DNA of 64,000 bases from Cellvibrio sp. KY-GH-1 (GTDB lineage: Bacteria; Pseudomonadota; Gammaproteobacteria; Pseudomonadales; Cellvibrionaceae), in NCBI RefSeq assembly GCF_008806975.1, contig NZ_CP031728.1:2108001-2172000 (forward strand). The letters run 5' to 3'. Position numbers and translations under genes: made by a program. This document shows positions 19,011 through 31,967 of the stretch, in pieces. Every line of letters starts with the position of its first letter. Position 1 is the first letter of the stretch. Under the pieces are notes generated by a model that saw only the letters and a list, made by a program, of their open reading frames with translations, searched no databases and was not told where the DNA came from.

Positions 19011-20915
19011 TTAGTGAGTATTGGCAGGACCACCTATAGGGCCAGCAGGCGATTCACCTGAATCTTTATCACGCAGATGACTATTAAAATCATCGTCATT
19101 CCATTCGCGCGGTGGACGAACTTTACGACGCGCCATCAGATCAGCAACCTGTTCAGCATCAATAGTTTCATACTCCATCAAAGCATTTTTCATTGCCTCA
19201 AGAATATCGCGATTATCTTCCAGGATTTTGGTTGCGCGCGCGTAGCATTCATCAATAATACGGCGAACCTCTTCATCAATATTTCTGGACGTATCATCCG
19301 AGTATTGTTGGGTGCTCATACCAGGATAAGCACCTTCTTCTTCACCATAATGCAATGGCCCAAGCTTCGCTGAGAGACCCCACTTGGTTACCATGTTGCG
19401 CGCCAACTGAGTTGCCCGTTCAATATCATTAGAGGCACCGGTAGTAACACCATCAAGCCCAAGTGTCATTTCCTCGGCAATACGTCCGCCAAATAAAGTA
19501 CACAAACGCGACTCCAGTGAACGCTTGCTATAACTGTATTTGTCTTCCTCAGGCAAATACTGGGTAACACCTAACGCGCGGCCACGAGGGATAATGGTAA
19601 CTTTATGAACTGGATCATGCTCTGGCACAACACAGCCAATAATTGCGTGGCCAGCCTCGTGGTATGCCGTGTTTTCTTTTTCCTTCTCGCTCATCACCAT
19701 GGATTTGCGCTCAGCACCCATCATGATTTTATCGCGTGCTTTTTCAAAATCCTCCATGGTTACCAAGCGTTTGTTGGCCCGCGCCGCCATCAACGCCGCT
19801 TCGTTAACCAAGTTTGCCAGCTCAGCCCCAGAGAAGCCGGGAGTACCGCGTGCAATCACCGACGCACTGATACGCTCGTCCAAAGGCACTTTGCGCATAT
19901 GGACTTTAAGAATTTGCTCGCGACCACGGATGTCGGGGAGACCAACATAAACCTGACGATCAAAACGACCGGGACGCAATAACGCCTTATCAAGAACGTC
20001 AGCACGGTTTGTCGCAGCAATAATGATAACGCCATCATTACCTTCAAAACCGTCCATCTCTACCAATAATTGGTTAAGCGTTTGCTCACGCTCATCGTGA
20101 CCGCCGCCATGCCCACCGCCGCGATGACGACCCACAGCGTCGATTTCATCGATAAAGATAATGCATGGTGCCTGCTTCTTGGCTTGTTCAAACATGTCGC
20201 GCACACGGCTTGCACCCACGCCCACAAACATCTCTACAAAGTCAGAACCAGAAATAGAGAAGAAAGGAACCTTTGCTTCACCAGCAATTGCTTTTGCCAG
20301 CAAGGTTTTACCGGTACCTGGTGGGCCAACCATCAATACACCGCGAGGAATCTGACCACCCAGACGCTGGAATTTGGAGGGATCGCGCAAGTATTGCACC
20401 AGCTCCTGCACCTCCTCTTTGGCCTCATCAACACCAGCCACGTCCGCAAAGGTGGTTTTAATTTGATCTTCACCAAGCAACCGCGCCTTGCTTTTGCCGA
20501 AGCTCATAGGGCCGCCTTTTCCACCAGCACCGCCCTGCATTTGCCGCATAAAGAACCAAAACACGGCAATAATGATCAAAATCGGGAAACTGGCTACCAG
20601 TAGCTGATTCAACAAGCTCGGCTGCTCAACTTCACGCCCTTTTATTACCACATTGTGGTTGTACAGATCGTCGATCAACTTGGGATCCTGTACCTGTGGA
20701 CGAATGGTTTTGAACGTCGAGTTATCCTTATAAGTACCCTCGATGACCAAGCCATCAATAGTGACTTCTTGAACTCGATCATCGCGCACACTGGCGATAA
20801 AGTCGGAATAGTTCAACGTATTATTGCCAGATTGCTTGTTAAAGCCCTCAAAAACACTGAAGAGGACTACGGCAATAACAAGCCAAAGCACCAGATTCTT
20901 GGTTATATCGTTCAA
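19011..20915 (-). CDS. ftsH: ATP-dependent zinc metalloprotease FtsH
   Basis: Membrane-bound AAA+ protease degrading misfolded membrane proteins and regulatory substrates such as LpxC. 634 aa: TM1 about 7-24, periplasmic domain, TM2 about 106-124, AAA domain with Walker A GPPGTGKT at 197-204 and Walker [11 protein letters not shown], then zinc protease motif [10 protein letters not shown] near 418. The upstream partner rlmE (ftsJ), usual in this neighbourhood, is absent. Confidence 0.97.
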   Translation of the reverse strand: MNDITKNLVLWLVIAVVLFSVFEGFNKQSGNNTLNYSDFIASVRDDRVQEVTIDGLVIEGTYKDNSTFKTIRPQVQDPKLIDDLYNHNVVIKGREVEQPSLLNQLLVASFPILIIIAVFWFFMRQMQGGAGGKGGPMSFGKSKARLLGEDQIKTTFADVAGVDEAKEEVQELVQYLRDPSKFQRLGGQIPRGVLMVGPPGTGKTLLAKAIAGEAKVPFFSISGSDFVEMFVGVGASRVRDMFEQAKKQAPCIIFIDEIDAVGRHRGGGHGGGHDEREQTLNQLLVEMDGFEGNDGVIIIAATNRADVLDKALLRPGRFDRQVYVGLPDIRGREQILKVHMRKVPLDERISASVIARGTPGFSGAELANLVNEAALMAARANKRLVTMEDFEKARDKIMMGAERKSMVMSEKEKENTAYHEAGHAIIGCVVPEHDPVHKVTIIPRGRALGVTQYLPEEDKYSYSKRSLESRLCTLFGGRIAEEMTLGLDGVTTGASNDIERATQLARNMVTKWGLSAKLGPLHYGEEEGAYPGMSTQQYSDDTSRNIDEEVRRIIDECYARATKILEDNRDILEAMKNALMEYETIDAEQVADLMARRKVRPPREWNDDDFNSHLRDKDSGESPAGPIGGPANTH

Positions 20916-21222
20916 GGAAAATTCCTCACAGTTACATCAATTAGGTTTGACGGCCAGCGATTTTAAATAATGCACCAACAGCGGGCGGCAGATACTGGCA
21001 CATTTGCCGGCTGAAATCGTCGAATTTTTCACAGCTTAACGCCTTTTTGACGCACAAATAAGGCGTAGGTTACAAGATTTATTCCATATTGGGGGCTTTC
21101 CGGAGAATTACAAGCCTCAAATAGCCCCATCTTGGTGGTGGAACCCATCACCAACCCCTAAAAAACCACGAAATAGAGTAGAATGCCGCACGTTTTTCAA
21201 ATTACATACTTAAGGTAAGTTT
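20916..21222. other. Divergent intergenic region ftsH/yhbY without rlmE
   Basis: 307 bases hold the two promoters. Near yhbY, TAGAAT at 21179-21184 followed by a GC-rich stretch resembles a -10 box. No rlmE (23S rRNA methyltransferase) coding sequence or recognisable remnant is seen on either strand, although it normally lies between these genes. Confidence 0.6.
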
Positions 21223-21525
21223 ATGCCTATTAGCCCCGAGCGCAAAAAACAATTTCGTACTATTGGCCACAAGCTTAATCCCATTGTGACCATTGCCGGT
21301 AACGGCTTGAGCGAAGGTGTACGCGCAGAACTTAATCGCGCCCTGGATGACCACGAGCTGATCAAGGTTAAACTGGCCATTGCCGAGCGCGAAGATCGCA
21401 AGGAAGTAGTGGCCGAGCTGGAAGCCTTGCCCAATGTTGAACTGATCCAGGAAATTGGCAAAGTAGTATTACTTTATCGCCACAATAAAAAGGCCAACCC
21501 CAAGCTGTCAAATTTGCATCGCTAA
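21223..21525 (+). CDS. yhbY: YhbY/CRS1 RNA-binding protein
   Basis: Small CRM-domain protein, 100 aa, associated with ribosome assembly on pre-50S particles. The signature GHKLNPIVTIAGNGLSEGV and the GxxG-like loop are visible near residues 15-35. It is divergent from ftsH, as in many gammaproteobacteria. Confidence 0.93.
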   Translation: MPISPERKKQFRTIGHKLNPIVTIAGNGLSEGVRAELNRALDDHELIKVKLAIAEREDRKEVVAELEALPNVELIQEIGKVVLLYRHNKKANPKLSNLHR

Positions 21526-21547
21526 CCGCTTTAGCTTTAATGAGCAT

Positions 21548-21582
21548 CTATAAAAAAACCGCCAAATGGCGGTTTTTTATAG
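21548..21582. terminator. Bidirectional terminator between yhbY and greA
   Basis: ACCGCC and GGCGGT pair around AAAT and are extended by AAAAAA/TTTTTT and CTAT/ATAG. It ends both convergent genes. Confidence 0.88.
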
Positions 21583-21594
21583 GGAAGACCAAGC

Positions 21595-22074
21595 TTAAAT
21601 ATGCTCTACCTTATCGATTTCGTAATCCACGTCACCGCCCGGGGCTTTAACAACCACCACATCGCCCTCTTCCTTACCCACTAAAGCACGCGCAATCGGT
21701 GAGTTCACAGAGATTTTGTTGGATTTTACATCCGCCTCATCATCACCAACAATTTGATACTTCATTGATTGATCAGTGTCGAGGTTGATTATGGTCACTG
21801 TAGTGCCAAACAACACCTTACCGCTGTGAGGAATCTTGGTTACATCGATAATCTGGGCATTGCCAAGCTTGCCTTCAATTTCGTTAATGCGCCCTTCACA
21901 AAAACTTTGCTGCTCGCGCGCCGCAGAATATTCAGCGTTTTCTTTAAGATCTCCGTGCTCACGCGCTTCAGCAATTGCCTGTACGATACGCGGGCGCTGT
22001 ACTTTTTTCAGGTCTTCCAACTCAAGGCGCAGTTTTTCTGCGCCTTGCTCGGTCATCGGAAATTTTGTACTCAT
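21595..22074 (-). CDS. greA: Transcription elongation factor GreA
   Basis: Stimulates RNA cleavage by backtracked RNA polymerase. 159 aa: N-terminal coiled coil beginning [19 protein letters not shown], with the acidic tip residues in [14 protein letters not shown] near 42-55, and a C-terminal FKBP-like domain with [14 protein letters not shown]. It follows carB by 11 bases on the same strand. Confidence 0.97.
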   Translation of the reverse strand: MSTKFPMTEQGAEKLRLELEDLKKVQRPRIVQAIAEAREHGDLKENAEYSAAREQQSFCEGRINEIEGKLGNAQIIDVTKIPHSGKVLFGTTVTIINLDTDQSMKYQIVGDDEADVKSNKISVNSPIARALVGKEEGDVVVVKAPGGDVDYEIDKVEHI

Positions 22075-22085
22075 TTTTATTTCCT

Positions 22086-25000
22086 TTATTTGATTCGTGT
22101 GTGCAAATCTTGCAAGCGACGCACTTCAATGTCTTTCACTTCTTTGAGTGACATACACACTGCAAAACCAGCCGCCAGAGTTGTGTTGTAATACACACGA
22201 TGATTTTCAGCACTGCGGCGAATTGATGAAGAATCGCGCGTAGCCTGACGACCTTCTACGGTATTGATGATCAGATCGATTTCATCGTTCTTGATCATAT
22301 CCACAATGTGTGGACGACCTTCTTGCACTTTATTGACAACTTGCACCGTCAATCCGGCTTGTTGCAACACATCGGCCGTACCGCGGGTTGCCACTAATTT
22401 AAAACCAAGCTCAGCCAGATCTTTACCAACACTGACGATACCATCCTTATCCATATCGCGTACGCTGATGAATGCTGTACCAGACGTTGGGATGCGATTG
22501 TTCGCACCCAGTTGCGATTTACCGTAAGCCTCACCAAAGGTGTTGCCCACGCCCATCACTTCACCCGTGGACTTCATTTCCGGGCCGAGAATCGGGTCTA
22601 CTGCCGGGAACTTGTTGAACGGGAATACCGCTTCTTTCACGCTGTAATAGTCAGGGATAATTTCCTTGGTAAAGCCTTGGGCTTCCAGTGACACACCTGC
22701 CTGACAACGCGCCGCCACTTTCGCAAGAGATACACCAATACATTTTGAGACAAAGGGAACAGTGCGCGATGCACGCGGGTTCACTTCGATCACATAAATT
22801 TTGCCATCTTGATATGCGAGTTGGGTATTCATCAAACCGATTACGCCCAATTCAATCGCCATTTTCTTAACGATCTCACGCATATCATCTTGCACATTTG
22901 CGGGCAAAGAATACGGCGGCAATGAACATGCAGAGTCACCGGAGTGAACACCGCACTGCTCAATGTGCTGCATAATGCCGCCGATCACAACTTGCTTGCC
23001 ATCAGAAACAGAATCGATATCCACTTCAATGGCATTATTAAGGAAGTGATCGAGCAATACCGGCGCATCTTCGGAAACTTGTACTGCGGTGCGCATGTAA
23101 GTACGCAGTTCATCTTCTTTGTACACGATTTCCATTGCACGGCCGCCTAATACATAAGACGGACGAACAACTAATGGATATCCCACTTTGTCAGCGGCAA
23201 GCAACGCTTCTTCGAGCGAACGAACGATCGCATTTGGCGGCTGCAACAGACCAAGTTTGTTGATCATTTGCTGGAAGCGCTCGCGGTCTTCTGCTTTATC
23301 GATTGCATCCGGGCTGGTACCAATAATAGGCACGCCTTCCGCTTCAAGCGCGCGCGCTAATTTCAGCGGAGTTTGGCCACCAAACTGCACGATTACGCCA
23401 ACCGGTTTTTCTTTGTGGACGATTTCCAACACATCTTCCAGAGTTACTGGTTCGAAGAACAAGCGGTCAGAGGTGTCGTAATCGGTAGAAACAGTTTCCG
23501 GGTTACAGTTAACCATAATGGTTTCGTAGCCGTCTTCGCGCATTGCCAGTGCAGCATGTACACAGCAGTAATCGAACTCGATACCCTGACCAATACGGTT
23601 TGGGCCACCGCCAATTACCAGGATCTTTTTCTTATCGCTCGGGTTAGCTTCACACTCTTCTTCGTAAGTGGAATACATGTACGCGGTTGAGGTAGAAAAT
23701 TCAGCTGCACAAGTGTCAACACGTTTGTAGGCCGGGCGAATATTCAATCCCTGGCGATGATGACGCACAGCTTTTTCTGTTGAACCCAACAGCAACGCCA
23801 AACGCTTGTCAGAAAAACCTTTGCGCTTCAGTTGGAAAAACTTATCTGCATCCAAATCATTCAATGATTTACTACGCAGAGATTGTTCGATATCAATCAA
23901 CTCTTTGATTTGCACCAAAAACCATGGATCGATTTTGGAAAGATTGAACGCATCGTTAACACTCATGCCCATGCGGAATGCATCGCCCACATACCAAATG
24001 CGCTCAGCACCAGCGGTCGTCAATTCGCGGCGAACTTTTGCAGCGCCTTCTTCGGTAGTGTAATCAACTTTAGATTCAAAGCCGGCCGAGCCAACTTCTA
24101 AACCACGCAGGGCTTTTTGCAAGGACTCCTGGAAAGTACGGCCAATCGCCATCACTTCGCCAACGGATTTCATTTGTGTCGTCAAACGCGCATCCGCATC
24201 ACCGAATTTTTCAAAGGTGAAGCGCGGCACTTTGGTAACCACATAATCGATTGACGGCTCAAACGATGCTGGAGTTGCACCGCCAGTGATGTCATTTTTC
24301 AATTCATCAAGTGTGTAACCTACTGCAAGTTTTGCAGCAATTTTTGCAATCGGGAAACCAGTTGCTTTTGATGCGAGCGCCGATGAACGCGATACACGCG
24401 GGTTCATCTCAATAACAACCATACGACCATCAACCGGGTTAACGGCGAATTGCACGTTGGAACCACCAGTTTCTACGCCGATTTCACGCAATACCGCAAT
24501 CGATGCATTACGCATGATTTGGTATTCCTTATCGGTAAGGGTTTGCGCTGGTGCTACGGTAATCGAGTCGCCGGTATGAACGCCCATCGGATCAAAGTTT
24601 TCGATGGAGCAAACGATAATGCAGTTATCGTTTTTATCGCGCACCACTTCCATCTCGTACTCTTTCCAACCGAGCAGCGATTCGTCGATCAACAATTCGT
24701 TGGTGGGCGATAAATCCAGACCGCGCGTACAAATTTCTTCAAACTCGTCCCAGTTGTAAGCGATGCCGCCACCGGAACCACCCATGGTGAACGACGGGCG
24801 AATAATGCAGGGAAAGCCGAATTCTTTCGGTGCTTCTTTCGCTTCTTCCAGGCTGTGAACAATTTTCGCGCGCGCACAAGAAAGACCAATACGCTTCATC
24901 GCCTGATCAAACAGGTTGCGGTCTTCCGCCATGTTAATGGCTTCTTCTTTCGCGCCAATCAATTCAACATTGTATTTTTCCAGCACGCCGTTTTTCGCCA

Positions 25001-25304
25001 GTGCCAGCGCGCAGTTCAATGCAGTCTGGCCACCCATGGTGGGCAGGATTACATCGGGGCGCTCTTTCTCAATGATCTTCGCAACCGTTTGCCACTCGAT
25101 CGGCTCGATATAAGTTGCATCCGCCATCGCGGGGTCAGTCATGATAGTTGCAGGGTTGGAGTTAACCAGAATTACACGGTAACCCTCTTCACGCAGTGCT
25201 TTACAGGCTTGGGCGCCAGAGTAGTCGAACTCACAAGCCTGGCCGATAACAATCGGGCCAGCGCCGAGAATCAAAATACTATTTATGTCGGTACGTTTTG
25301 GCAT
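22086..25304 (-). CDS. carB: Carbamoyl-phosphate synthase, large subunit
   Basis: Synthesises carbamoyl phosphate for arginine and pyrimidines from bicarbonate, ammonia (from CarA) and two ATP. 1072 aa with two ATP-grasp halves (about 1-400 and 550-935), an oligomerisation domain between, and a C-terminal MGS-like allosteric domain (about 936-1072). [10 protein letters not shown] and the two [12 protein letters not shown] / [12 protein letters not shown] segments mark the halves. Eleven bases separate it from carA. Confidence 0.98.
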   Translation of the reverse strand: MPKRTDINSILILGAGPIVIGQACEFDYSGAQACKALREEGYRVILVNSNPATIMTDPAMADATYIEPIEWQTVAKIIEKERPDVILPTMGGQTALNCALALAKNGVLEKYNVELIGAKEEAINMAEDRNLFDQAMKRIGLSCARAKIVHSLEEAKEAPKEFGFPCIIRPSFTMGGSGGGIAYNWDEFEEICTRGLDLSPTNELLIDESLLGWKEYEMEVVRDKNDNCIIVCSIENFDPMGVHTGDSITVAPAQTLTDKEYQIMRNASIAVLREIGVETGGSNVQFAVNPVDGRMVVIEMNPRVSRSSALASKATGFPIAKIAAKLAVGYTLDELKNDITGGATPASFEPSIDYVVTKVPRFTFEKFGDADARLTTQMKSVGEVMAIGRTFQESLQKALRGLEVGSAGFESKVDYTTEEGAAKVRRELTTAGAERIWYVGDAFRMGMSVNDAFNLSKIDPWFLVQIKELIDIEQSLRSKSLNDLDADKFFQLKRKGFSDKRLALLLGSTEKAVRHHRQGLNIRPAYKRVDTCAAEFSTSTAYMYSTYEEECEANPSDKKKILVIGGGPNRIGQGIEFDYCCVHAALAMREDGYETIMVNCNPETVSTDYDTSDRLFFEPVTLEDVLEIVHKEKPVGVIVQFGGQTPLKLARALEAEGVPIIGTSPDAIDKAEDRERFQQMINKLGLLQPPNAIVRSLEEALLAADKVGYPLVVRPSYVLGGRAMEIVYKEDELRTYMRTAVQVSEDAPVLLDHFLNNAIEVDIDSVSDGKQVVIGGIMQHIEQCGVHSGDSACSLPPYSLPANVQDDMREIVKKMAIELGVIGLMNTQLAYQDGKIYVIEVNPRASRTVPFVSKCIGVSLAKVAARCQAGVSLEAQGFTKEIIPDYYSVKEAVFPFNKFPAVDPILGPEMKSTGEVMGVGNTFGEAYGKSQLGANNRIPTSGTAFISVRDMDKDGIVSVGKDLAELGFKLVATRGTADVLQQAGLTVQVVNKVQEGRPHIVDMIKNDEIDLIINTVEGRQATRDSSSIRRSAENHRVYYNTTLAAGFAVCMSLKEVKDIEVRRLQDLHTRIK

Positions 25305-25315
25305 GTCGGCTCCGA

Positions 25316-26473
25316 TTAAGACTTGCGGGCTTGCATCAATTCAATAAAGTGGTCGAACAGGGTATCGGCTTCGTGCGGGCCGGGGCTCGCCTCAGGATGC
25401 CCCTGGAAGCTGAACGCTGGCTTGTCGGTGCGATGAATACCTTGCAGGGAACCATCGAACAATGACTTGTGAGTCGCACGCAGGTTCGCAGGCAAGCTGC
25501 TCTCTTCCACCGCGAAACCGTGGTTCTGCGCTGTGATCAATACACGCTTGGTATCCAGGTTTTGCACCGGATGGTTGCCACCATGATGGCCAAACTTCAT
25601 CTTGATAGTTTGCGCACCAGACGCTAACGCCAGGAGTTGATGCCCCAGGCAAATACCGAATACTGGTATATCCGTTTCCAAAAACGATTTGATGGCCTCG
25701 ATCGCATAAGTGCATGGCTCAGGATCGCCAGGACCATTGGAGAGGAAAATGCCATCCGGGTTCATTGCCAGAACCTCGGCAGCGGTAGTTTTTGCCGGAA
25801 CGACAGTCAGATCACAACCGCGATCAGCCAACATACGCAGGATGTTACGTTTAACACCAAAATCGTAGGCGACTACTTTAAATTTCTTGGCGCCAGTCAG
25901 CGCGGTGTGACCCTCACCCAGTTTCCAGCTGCTTTCATTCCAGCTATAGGGCTCACTGACAGTCACTTCTTTAGCTAAATCCAAACCCTTGAGGCCACCG
26001 AAAGCTTTTGCCGCAGCCAGCGCCTTGGTTTCATCAATGTCATCGCCGGCCATCAAGCAGCCGTTTTGCGCACCTTTGTCGCGCAGCAAGCGGGTCAAGC
26101 GACGGGTATCGATATCCGCGATGCCAATCACATTGCGCGCCTTCAAATAGTCAGAAAGGCTTTCCTGATTACGGAAGTTACTCGCCAGCAGCGGCAAATC
26201 GCGAATAACCAGGCCAGTCGCCCAAATGCGTTCGCACTCTTCATCTTCCGCATTGGTACCGGTGTTGCCGATATGAGGATAAGTCAGCGTAACGATTTGC
26301 TGGGCATAGGATGGATCGGTAAGAATTTCCTGATAACCGGTGATTGCAGTATTGAATACCACCTCACCAACAGATAAACCCTCGGCACCAATAGCGGCAC
26401 CACGAAACACACTACCATCGGCAAGGACCAAAATGGCCTTCTTCGGGGCAGGAAGGGATTCCTGAGTAGTCAA
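25316..26473 (-). CDS. carA: Carbamoyl-phosphate synthase, small subunit (TTG start proposed)
   Basis: Glutaminase subunit feeding ammonia to CarB. Class I glutamine amidotransferase triad: cysteine in [13 protein letters not shown] and His-Glu in [14 protein letters not shown] at 26473, five bases after a perfect AGGAGG (complement of 26479-26484), gives 385 aa, matching E. coli (382). An upstream in-frame ATG at 26536 adds 21 residues unlike the family and has no such site. Possible regulation by an upstream leader is described at 26699-26836. Confidence 0.95.
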   Translation of the reverse strand: MTTQESLPAPKKAILVLADGSVFRGAAIGAEGLSVGEVVFNTAITGYQEILTDPSYAQQIVTLTYPHIGNTGTNAEDEECERIWATGLVIRDLPLLASNFRNQESLSDYLKARNVIGIADIDTRRLTRLLRDKGAQNGCLMAGDDIDETKALAAAKAFGGLKGLDLAKEVTVSEPYSWNESSWKLGEGHTALTGAKKFKVVAYDFGVKRNILRMLADRGCDLTVVPAKTTAAEVLAMNPDGIFLSNGPGDPEPCTYAIEAIKSFLETDIPVFGICLGHQLLALASGAQTIKMKFGHHGGNHPVQNLDTKRVLITAQNHGFAVEESSLPANLRATHKSLFDGSLQGIHRTDKPAFSFQGHPEASPGPHEADTLFDHFIELMQARKS

Positions 26474-26655
26474 AACAACCTCCTGGGCTGGCTGGGTTTT
26501 GGCTTGAAAGCGGCTTGCTGCCAAACGTTGGTTCAATCAAACCTTCGATTTCTATCTGACTTTATAAATGGCACCCGGTTCGAATTCACTTTCTTTGGGC
26601 TCAACAAATCAGTCGCATTGTTCCGGTTAGGGGTAATCAGCGCGATAAGTCGTTG

Positions 26656-26686
26656 TATATAAAGGCAAATTTAATCTGACTGTAAA
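26656..26686 (-). promoter_or_regulatory. Candidate carAB promoter
   Basis: On the minus strand TTTACA (complement of 26681-26686) is followed after 19 bp by TATATA (26656-26661), or after 17 bp by TTTATA. It lies downstream of the terminator at 26699-26732 and about 180 bases before carA, so it could serve carAB independently. Only the -35 is close to consensus. Confidence 0.35.
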
Positions 26687-26698
26687 ACGTTTGGTTGT

Positions 26699-26801
26699 AA
26701 AAAAGCGAGATGAAACCCAAATCTCATCTCGCCTTTTTATGTTCTTGTGCGAACCATTTTGTATTTTTCTGCTGCCCGGCTTTGAGCCTGGCGCAATCTG
26801 G
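26699..26801 (-). ncRNA. Candidate small RNA or attenuated carAB leader, about 100 nt
   Basis: A consensus-like promoter (26808-26836) is followed about 75 bases after its predicted start by a strong intrinsic terminator: GCGAGATGA (26705-26713) pairs with TCATCTCGC (26724-26732), with six T after it on the minus strand. Short stems inside the transcript include ATGGTTC/GAACAT and GGCT/AGCC. No convincing reading frame with a ribosome site is contained. It could be a free sRNA, or a 5' leader of carAB whose terminator is conditionally read through. I do not recognise a known RNA family. Confidence 0.5.
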
Positions 26802-26807
26802 CTGCGA

Positions 26808-26836
26808 ATTCTACGGGACTCGTCAGCGCCTGTCCA
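26808..26836 (-). promoter_or_regulatory. Promoter of the candidate small RNA
   Basis: On the minus strand TGGACA (complement of 26831-26836, 5 of 6 to consensus), an exact 17-bp spacer and TAGAAT (complement of 26808-26813, 5 of 6). It is the best sigma-70-like pair noticed in the window and lies 41 bases beyond the stop of the DUF808 gene. Confidence 0.6.
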
Positions 26837-26876
26837 TGGGAATCTGCCCTCTTTCGGATCAACACCCTTGAATAGA

Positions 26877-27785
26877 TTAGCCTTTCCGAAATAACTTAGT
26901 TGCCACCGCCACAACCGAAAGCACCAGAGCCCCAATCACGACCCCTGCCACACCATTTAATACGGACGACGTTAACCAACCCACAGGCTCAGTTGCCTGG
27001 GCTGCATGTTCAATGGCGTGATGAATAGGAGTGATGCTGTGAGTCACGATTCCGCCACCCACCATAAACATCGCGGCAGTGCCAAGCACAGATAAAAACT
27101 TCATCAGCTTGGGCGCAGCGGCAAGCAAGATGTTGCCGAAGAATTGTGCAGCCGCACTTTGCTTTTTGCACAGGTGCGCGCCCATATCATCCAGCTTTAC
27201 AATCAGCGCGACAAAACCATAGACACCTATTGTCATTATAACGGCGATACTAACCACTACCGCCGCTTGTTTGGCGAAACTGGCAGCGGCCACAGTACCC
27301 AGAGCAATCACGATAATTTCTGCGGAGAGAATAAAATCTGTGCGCACAGCACCTTTGATTTTTTCTTTTTCGAAAGCGACCATATCCACTCCCGGATTGG
27401 CTACAGCTTCAATCAGCTCTTTGTGATGTTCGCTCTCTTCTTCTTTGGAGTGCAGGAATTTGTGTGCGAGCTTTTCAAAGCCCTCAAAGCAAAGATAGGC
27501 TCCACCAATCATTAATAAGGGCACAATCAACCAGGGTACAAATGCGCTAATCAATAATGCCGCAGGAACTAATATTAATTTATTAAAAGCCGAACCTTTT
27601 GCTACCGCCCACACCACCGGTAGCTCTCGCTCCGCGCGAATACCTTGCACCTGCTGCGCATTCAGAGCCAGGTCATCACCCAATACGCCGGCCGTTTTTT
27701 TCGCGGCAACCTTGGTCATTACCGCTACGTCATCCAATACTGTTGCTATGTCATCGAGTAATGCAAGTAAGCTGGCGCCGGCCAT
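26877..27785 (-). CDS. DUF808 (YedI-like) inner-membrane protein
   Basis: Protein of 302 aa beginning [20 protein letters not shown], the DUF808/YedI family of unknown function. At least four hydrophobic helices (about 72-100, 154-175, 180-205, 218-245) and a C-terminal one are visible. The gene separates dapB from carA, which are usually neighbours. No ligand or catalytic motif is evident. Confidence 0.88.
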   Translation of the reverse strand: MAGASLLALLDDIATVLDDVAVMTKVAAKKTAGVLGDDLALNAQQVQGIRAERELPVVWAVAKGSAFNKLILVPAALLISAFVPWLIVPLLMIGGAYLCFEGFEKLAHKFLHSKEEESEHHKELIEAVANPGVDMVAFEKEKIKGAVRTDFILSAEIIVIALGTVAAASFAKQAAVVVSIAVIMTIGVYGFVALIVKLDDMGAHLCKKQSAAAQFFGNILLAAAPKLMKFLSVLGTAAMFMVGGGIVTHSITPIHHAIEHAAQATEPVGWLTSSVLNGVAGVVIGALVLSVVAVATKLFRKG

Positions 27786-27818
27786 GATTGATTCCTTAAA
27801 AATGAATATTGTGTTTTA

Positions 27819-29252
<1,434 letters not shown>

Positions 29253-29256
<4 letters not shown>

Positions 29257-29738
29257 AACAACCTCGCAAAATAGGCAATCAACTGGAGTGCGATGCAGGC
29301 ATAAACACCGGCGAGCAGATCATCGACCATAATGCCGAAACCACCGTGCACTTTTTTATCCAGCCAGTTGATGGGCCAGGGTTTGAGAATATCGAAAATA
29401 CGGAATAAAACGAAACCAGTCAGCACCCAAACCCATCCTGCTGGGGCCATCAACATGGTCATCCAAAAACCGACAAATTCATCCCAGACTATGCCGCCGT
29501 GATCGTGTACACCCAGTTGTCGGGAAGAGCGGTCACACCAAAATACACCTAATGTAAAAGTCACCACCAGCCAGGATACATATAGGTAAATTGGCAGATC
29601 CTGAATCACTAAAAAAATCGGGATAGCTGCCAAAGTACCAAAGGTTCCTGGTGCTTTGGGTGCAAGGCCACTACCAAAACCAAATGCAAACAAATGATCG
29701 GGGTTGGTAAATACTTGTTTAAGGCTGGGTGTATTCAT
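29253..29738 (-). CDS. pgpA: Phosphatidylglycerophosphatase A
   Basis: Inner-membrane enzyme dephosphorylating phosphatidylglycerol phosphate, 161 aa. The [19 protein letters not shown] segment near the N-terminus and the acidic VWDEFVGFW and VDDLLAG motifs identify the family. The ATG at 29738 is chosen to avoid overlap with thiL; no clear ribosome site precedes it. The thiL-pgpA pair is conserved. Confidence 0.92.
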
Positions 29739-29754
29739 TATTAAATTCGCACGT

Positions 29755-30741
29755 TTAAAAGTGCTGGTATCCAGTACGAGCGAGTTCGAATGGCTCGCCT
29801 TCAAATTCACAAATGACTTTATTACCCGGAATAATTTCGCCGATCACTGTTGCGCTTAATTTTCCCTGAGCAATCAACATGGCGATATCCGCCATTTTTT
29901 CCGGTGCGACAGTAAAACACAATTCGTAATCGTCACCACCGCTGAGCGCCCATTCCAATACTTGCGGCTGATTATTCAATGCCTGCAACGCGGGCGATAA
30001 GGGCAAATTCTCTACATCGATAACGGCACCCACATCACTGGCATCACAGATGTGTTGCAAATCCGCAACCAGACCGTCGGAAATATCCAACGCAGCTGTC
30101 ACCAGTTCGCGAATCAATGCAGACTCCTGCAAGCGCGGGGTCGGGCGATAAAAACGATCGCGCAAATAATTCGCTGATGGTTCATCACAGGCAATGCGAT
30201 TTTGAATCAGTGCCAGCGCCGCCGCGCCATCACCCAGATTATGAGTAACTAATACAAAATCACCGATATTGGCACCGTCACGCCGCAGCGCCGCACCAGG
30301 AGCAACAGCCCCCATAACCTGAATGGTAATACTGAGCGGGCCAGAGGTAGTGTCGCCACCAATTAATGCAATTTTATATTCGCGTGCGCAGGCAAATAAC
30401 CCGCGGCTAAAACTGCGCAGCCAGTCTTCACTGGCTTCCGGTAATGTAAGCGCCAGGGTAAACCACAAAGGGTCCGCACCCATGGCCGCCAGATCACTCA
30501 GGTTAGTGCGCAGCGCGCGCTCGGCAATTAATTCGGCATCGGCATCGGCCGGGAAATGCACACCGGCAACCAATGTATCTACCGACACAGCCAACTGCTT
30601 TCCGTGGGGGATTTGCAGCAGCGCGCAATCGTCACCGATCCCCAGCAATACGCCTTCCGCAGGCTGTTCGGCCTGCTCGCGTTGGAAGAATTGCTGAATT
30701 AACTGGAATTCGCCGGGCACGGTAATGACTGATTGGACCAA
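29755..30741 (-). CDS. thiL: Thiamine-monophosphate kinase
   Basis: Phosphorylates thiamine monophosphate to the diphosphate cofactor. 328 aa with LGIGDDCALL near 34-43, DTLVAGVHF and NLSDLAAMGADPLW, which bind Mg-ATP. The frame opens with a TTG at 30741, 5 bases after the nusB stop. A GTG eight codons inside (MPGEFQLIQ) lies nearer to the start of E. coli ThiL, so the exact N-terminus is open. Confidence 0.93.
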   Translation of the reverse strand: MVQSVITVPGEFQLIQQFFQREQAEQPAEGVLLGIGDDCALLQIPHGKQLAVSVDTLVAGVHFPADADAELIAERALRTNLSDLAAMGADPLWFTLALTLPEASEDWLRSFSRGLFACAREYKIALIGGDTTSGPLSITIQVMGAVAPGAALRRDGANIGDFVLVTHNLGDGAAALALIQNRIACDEPSANYLRDRFYRPTPRLQESALIRELVTAALDISDGLVADLQHICDASDVGAVIDVENLPLSPALQALNNQPQVLEWALSGGDDYELCFTVAPEKMADIAMLIAQGKLSATVIGEIIPGNKVICEFEGEPFELARTGYQHF

Positions 30742-30746
30742 TAGAG

Positions 30747-31220
30747 TTAACGTTGGTTGCGCTCGGCTTTTACTTCCAGCGCACGAACATCAGCGGCGGT
30801 TTTATCCAGCACGCCGTTGATAAACTTGTGGCTGTCTTCCGCACCGAATTTTTTCGCCAGGGCAACGGCTTCGTTAATCACAACCTTATAGGGAACATCG
30901 ATGCGGAATTTAAATTCGTAGGTTGCCAAACGCAGCAATGCGCGGGTAATTGGATCCAACTCATCCAGCGAACGCTCCACCAGATACGGAGAGAATAATT
31001 CTTCCAGCTCACTTAAATGCTCAGGGACGCCATGGAGAACCTCATGGAAATATTCCACGTCTACTTTGCTCATGTCGTTATCGGTGCGAAATTCCGCTTC
31101 AATGGCGTTGATGCTGGAACCTGCGATTTGCCATTGGTAGAGCGCCTGCATTGCGTAGTGACGAGCCATGCGGCGAGTGGCAGCGGTGTGGCCTTTTTGT
31201 GGGCCTGATGAAGTACTCAT
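30747..31220 (-). CDS. nusB: Transcription antitermination protein NusB
   Basis: All-helical protein of 157 aa that with NusE binds boxA in rRNA leaders. [16 protein letters not shown] near the N-terminus and the C-terminal [23 protein letters not shown] segment (quoted in part) are characteristic. Start at 31220 follows an AGG ribosome site. Lies between ribH and thiL as in other gammaproteobacteria, but a terminator-like hairpin separates it from ribH. Confidence 0.94.
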   Translation of the reverse strand: MSTSSGPQKGHTAATRRMARHYAMQALYQWQIAGSSINAIEAEFRTDNDMSKVDVEYFHEVLHGVPEHLSELEELFSPYLVERSLDELDPITRALLRLATYEFKFRIDVPYKVVINEAVALAKKFGAEDSHKFINGVLDKTAADVRALEVKAERNQR

Positions 31221-31310
31221 GAGCAATTACCTGATAAAGAACAAAGAGCGACTGTCAAAATTTTTTAACTTGCCAAATAAATCGACAAGCTTTCAAAAAA
31301 TTCCAACAGC

Positions 31311-31360
31311 AAAAAATAAGGGATAAAACCGGATGAGCTAAGCTCCTGATTTTATCCCTT
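31311..31360 (-). terminator. Terminator between ribH and nusB
   Basis: On the minus strand an 11-bp stem (AAGGGATAAAA with TTTTATCCCTT, arms 31318-31328 and 31350-31360) has a 21-nt loop that itself can pair, and is followed by a TTATTTTTT tract. Confidence 0.65.
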
Positions 31361-31427
31361 ATCAATAATTCCAACTGACATTAATTCCAACTGACATGCC
31401 AACTAACGAGTAACCCCGGAAACGGGA

Positions 31428-31898
31428 TTAGATTTTGCCGAACAGCGACACCATTTCCAGCGCGGTAGACGCGGCTTCAACACCTTTATTACCCGCTTTG
31501 GTGCCAGAGCGTTCAATAGCTTGCTCGATAGAATCAACGGTCAACACGCCGAAGGTTACCGGTACGCCGTATTGCAGTGACACCTGCGCAAGGCCCTTGG
31601 TGCATTCACCGGCGACGTAATCAAAGTGTGGCGTACCACCACGAATCACCGCACCCAAAGCAATGATTGCATCAAATTCTTTTTTCGCCGCGATTTTTTG
31701 CGCAGTCAACGGAAATTCAAAAGCACCTGGCGCGTAATAGATGGTGATGTTTTCATCTTTAATGCCGTGGCGGCGCAAGGTGTCCAGCGCGCCGTCTTTC
31801 AAGCTTTCCACTACGAAACTGTTCCAGCGGCTAACGATCAGCGCGTACTTGCCAGCGGACGCAGAAAAATCACCTTCAACAACTTTGATATTGCTCAT
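31428..31898 (-). CDS. ribH: 6,7-dimethyl-8-ribityllumazine synthase
   Basis: Penultimate riboflavin enzyme, 156 aa. [12 protein letters not shown] near the N-terminus, PGAFEFPL and the [14 protein letters not shown] loop with the catalytic histidine are present. It lies downstream of ribBA on the same strand, the usual place. Confidence 0.97.
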   Translation of the reverse strand: MSNIKVVEGDFSASAGKYALIVSRWNSFVVESLKDGALDTLRRHGIKDENITIYYAPGAFEFPLTAQKIAAKKEFDAIIALGAVIRGGTPHFDYVAGECTKGLAQVSLQYGVPVTFGVLTVDSIEQAIERSGTKAGNKGVEAASTALEMVSLFGKI

Positions 31899-31967
31899 AA
31901 TATTTTCTCAAAAATAATCAGAATTTCTGTTTGCGCTCACTGCTTAAACAGTCATTTTTAGAGAAGG

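Noticed and set aside
20940..21060. Possible rlmE C-terminal remnant on the minus strand upstream of ftsH.
   Set aside because: A short open frame exists there (ending IAGRQT) but it does not resemble RlmE, and no start or conserved motif supports it.
26819..26826. CTGACGAG on the minus strand, matching the hammerhead ribozyme core.
   Set aside because: No following stem II and GAAA segment, and no helices I and III around it. The bases fall in the spacer of a promoter.
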